A stretch of DNA of 5,802 nt from Acidobacteriota bacterium (GTDB lineage: Bacteria; Acidobacteriota; Blastocatellia; Pyrinomonadales; Pyrinomonadaceae): contig QHXH01000130.1 of assembly GCA_003222855.1 (NCBI GenBank), forward strand, positions 1 to 5,802, in the 5' to 3' direction. A program made the position numbers and the translations under genes. Positions 5,468 to 5,802 of this stretch are shown piece by piece. Positions within the stretch are counted from its first letter, which is position 1. Each line of letters starts with the position of its first letter. The notes under the pieces were generated by a model that did no database searches, had not been told where the DNA came from, and worked only from the letters and a program-made list of their open reading frames with translations.

Positions 5468-5802
5468 GTGCCAAATCCGCCATCTAACCAGCAACCCTCT
5501 CGTCGCCGCCAAAGCTCTTTCGTTATCGTTGGTTCTCGCTCATTGATTAGGCCGTCACTCGATTGGCTGCTAGTGTTCGTGCCAATCGCGGTCGTCATAC
5601 GCTTTGTCCCGCGGCTGCATAGTCCGACTGCTCTTTTCATCATCTCTTGTCTGGCGATCATCCCACTGGCTGCCTGGATGGGACGATCGACAGAGCACTT
5701 AGCGAAGCATCTGGGCTCGGGCGTCGGCAGCTTGTTGAATGCAACCTTTGGTAATGCGGCGGAACTGATTATCGCCATGTTTGCCATCGCAAAGGGTTTA
5801 GA
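5468..5802 (+). CDS. Ca2+/H+ antiporter (CaxA-type), 5' part, cut by window edge
   Basis: This is the N-terminal 111 codons of a predicted inner-membrane cation/proton exchanger of the CaCA superfamily, which expels Ca2+ in exchange for H+. The frame reads a polar, basic N-terminus (1-31), a first helix (about 32-48, LDWLLVFVPIAVVIRF), a second helix (about 53-71, TALFIISCLAIIPLAAW), then GRSTEHLAKHLGSGVGSLL and NATFGNAAELIIAMFAI. GNAAE (95-99) is the first alpha-repeat signature, with Glu99 the expected ion-binding acid. The second repeat lies beyond the edge. An in-frame TGA at 5453-5455 bounds the start. GTG 5468 is the best start, although AAGGG (5461-5465) is only 2 bases before it. Family members usually begin close to the first helix, so a TTG at 5543 is an alternative that would drop the basic extension. 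The family is secure; the exact ion is inference. Confidence 0.88.
   Translation, partial: MPNPPSNQQPSRRRQSSFVIVGSRSLIRPSLDWLLVFVPIAVVIRFVPRLHSPTALFIISCLAIIPLAAWMGRSTEHLAKHLGSGVGSLLNATFGNAAELIIAMFAIAKGL

Noticed and set aside
5350..5787. A 145-codon minus-strand frame opposite the right end
   Set aside because: The plus strand encodes clear antiporter helices and the GNAAE motif; the minus translation has no recognisable pattern.

Overview
The window looks like chromosomal DNA of a moderately GC-rich, Gram-negative-type bacterium. From recall of similar protein families and of the hairpin repeats, I lean towards an Acidobacteriota (Blastocatellia-like) genome. That placement is an inference from memory and is not proven by anything in the window. 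There is no rRNA, tRNA, CRISPR array or complete insertion sequence.

Layout, left to right. (1) Positions 1-1005, minus strand: the first 335 codons of purF (amidophosphoribosyltransferase, first step of purine synthesis), cut by the window edge before its PRPP-binding loop. (2) Positions 1006-1135: a divergent intergenic region with a consensus TATAAT for purF almost touching its start codon, and a 13-bp tandem repeat just upstream of the next gene. (3) Positions 1136-2015, plus strand: a small exported mono-haem cytochrome c overlapping a membrane-anchored protein I do not recognise. (4) Positions 2016-2374: a gene-free stretch dominated by a 222-bp element with exact two-fold symmetry: 32-bp inverted ends, two REP-like hairpins with a shared tail, and a central 18-bp perfect hairpin. 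(5) Positions 2375-5135: an overlapping two-gene operon encoding an NtrC-type sigma-54 response regulator, then its likely NtrY-like sensor histidine kinase. (6) Positions 5136-5467: a gene-free stretch with an imperfect inverted repeat and a small hairpin. (7) Positions 5468-5802, plus strand: the 5' end of a Ca2+/H+ (CaxA-type) antiporter, cut by the window edge.

How the genes work together. The cytochrome and the membrane-anchored protein probably form one transcription unit acting at or outside the cytoplasmic membrane. The regulator and kinase form a phosphorelay: the kinase would phosphorylate Asp52 of the regulator, which would then activate sigma-54 promoters. No sigma-54 promoter was found in the gaps between genes, so the targets are probably elsewhere. 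purF and the antiporter have no visible functional link to either operon.

The genes belong to known families. The least ordinary parts are the 222-bp dyad-symmetric repeat element and the regulator's altered sigma-54 loop (GAFTDA instead of GAFTGA). I see no strong evidence for a wholly new multi-gene system.
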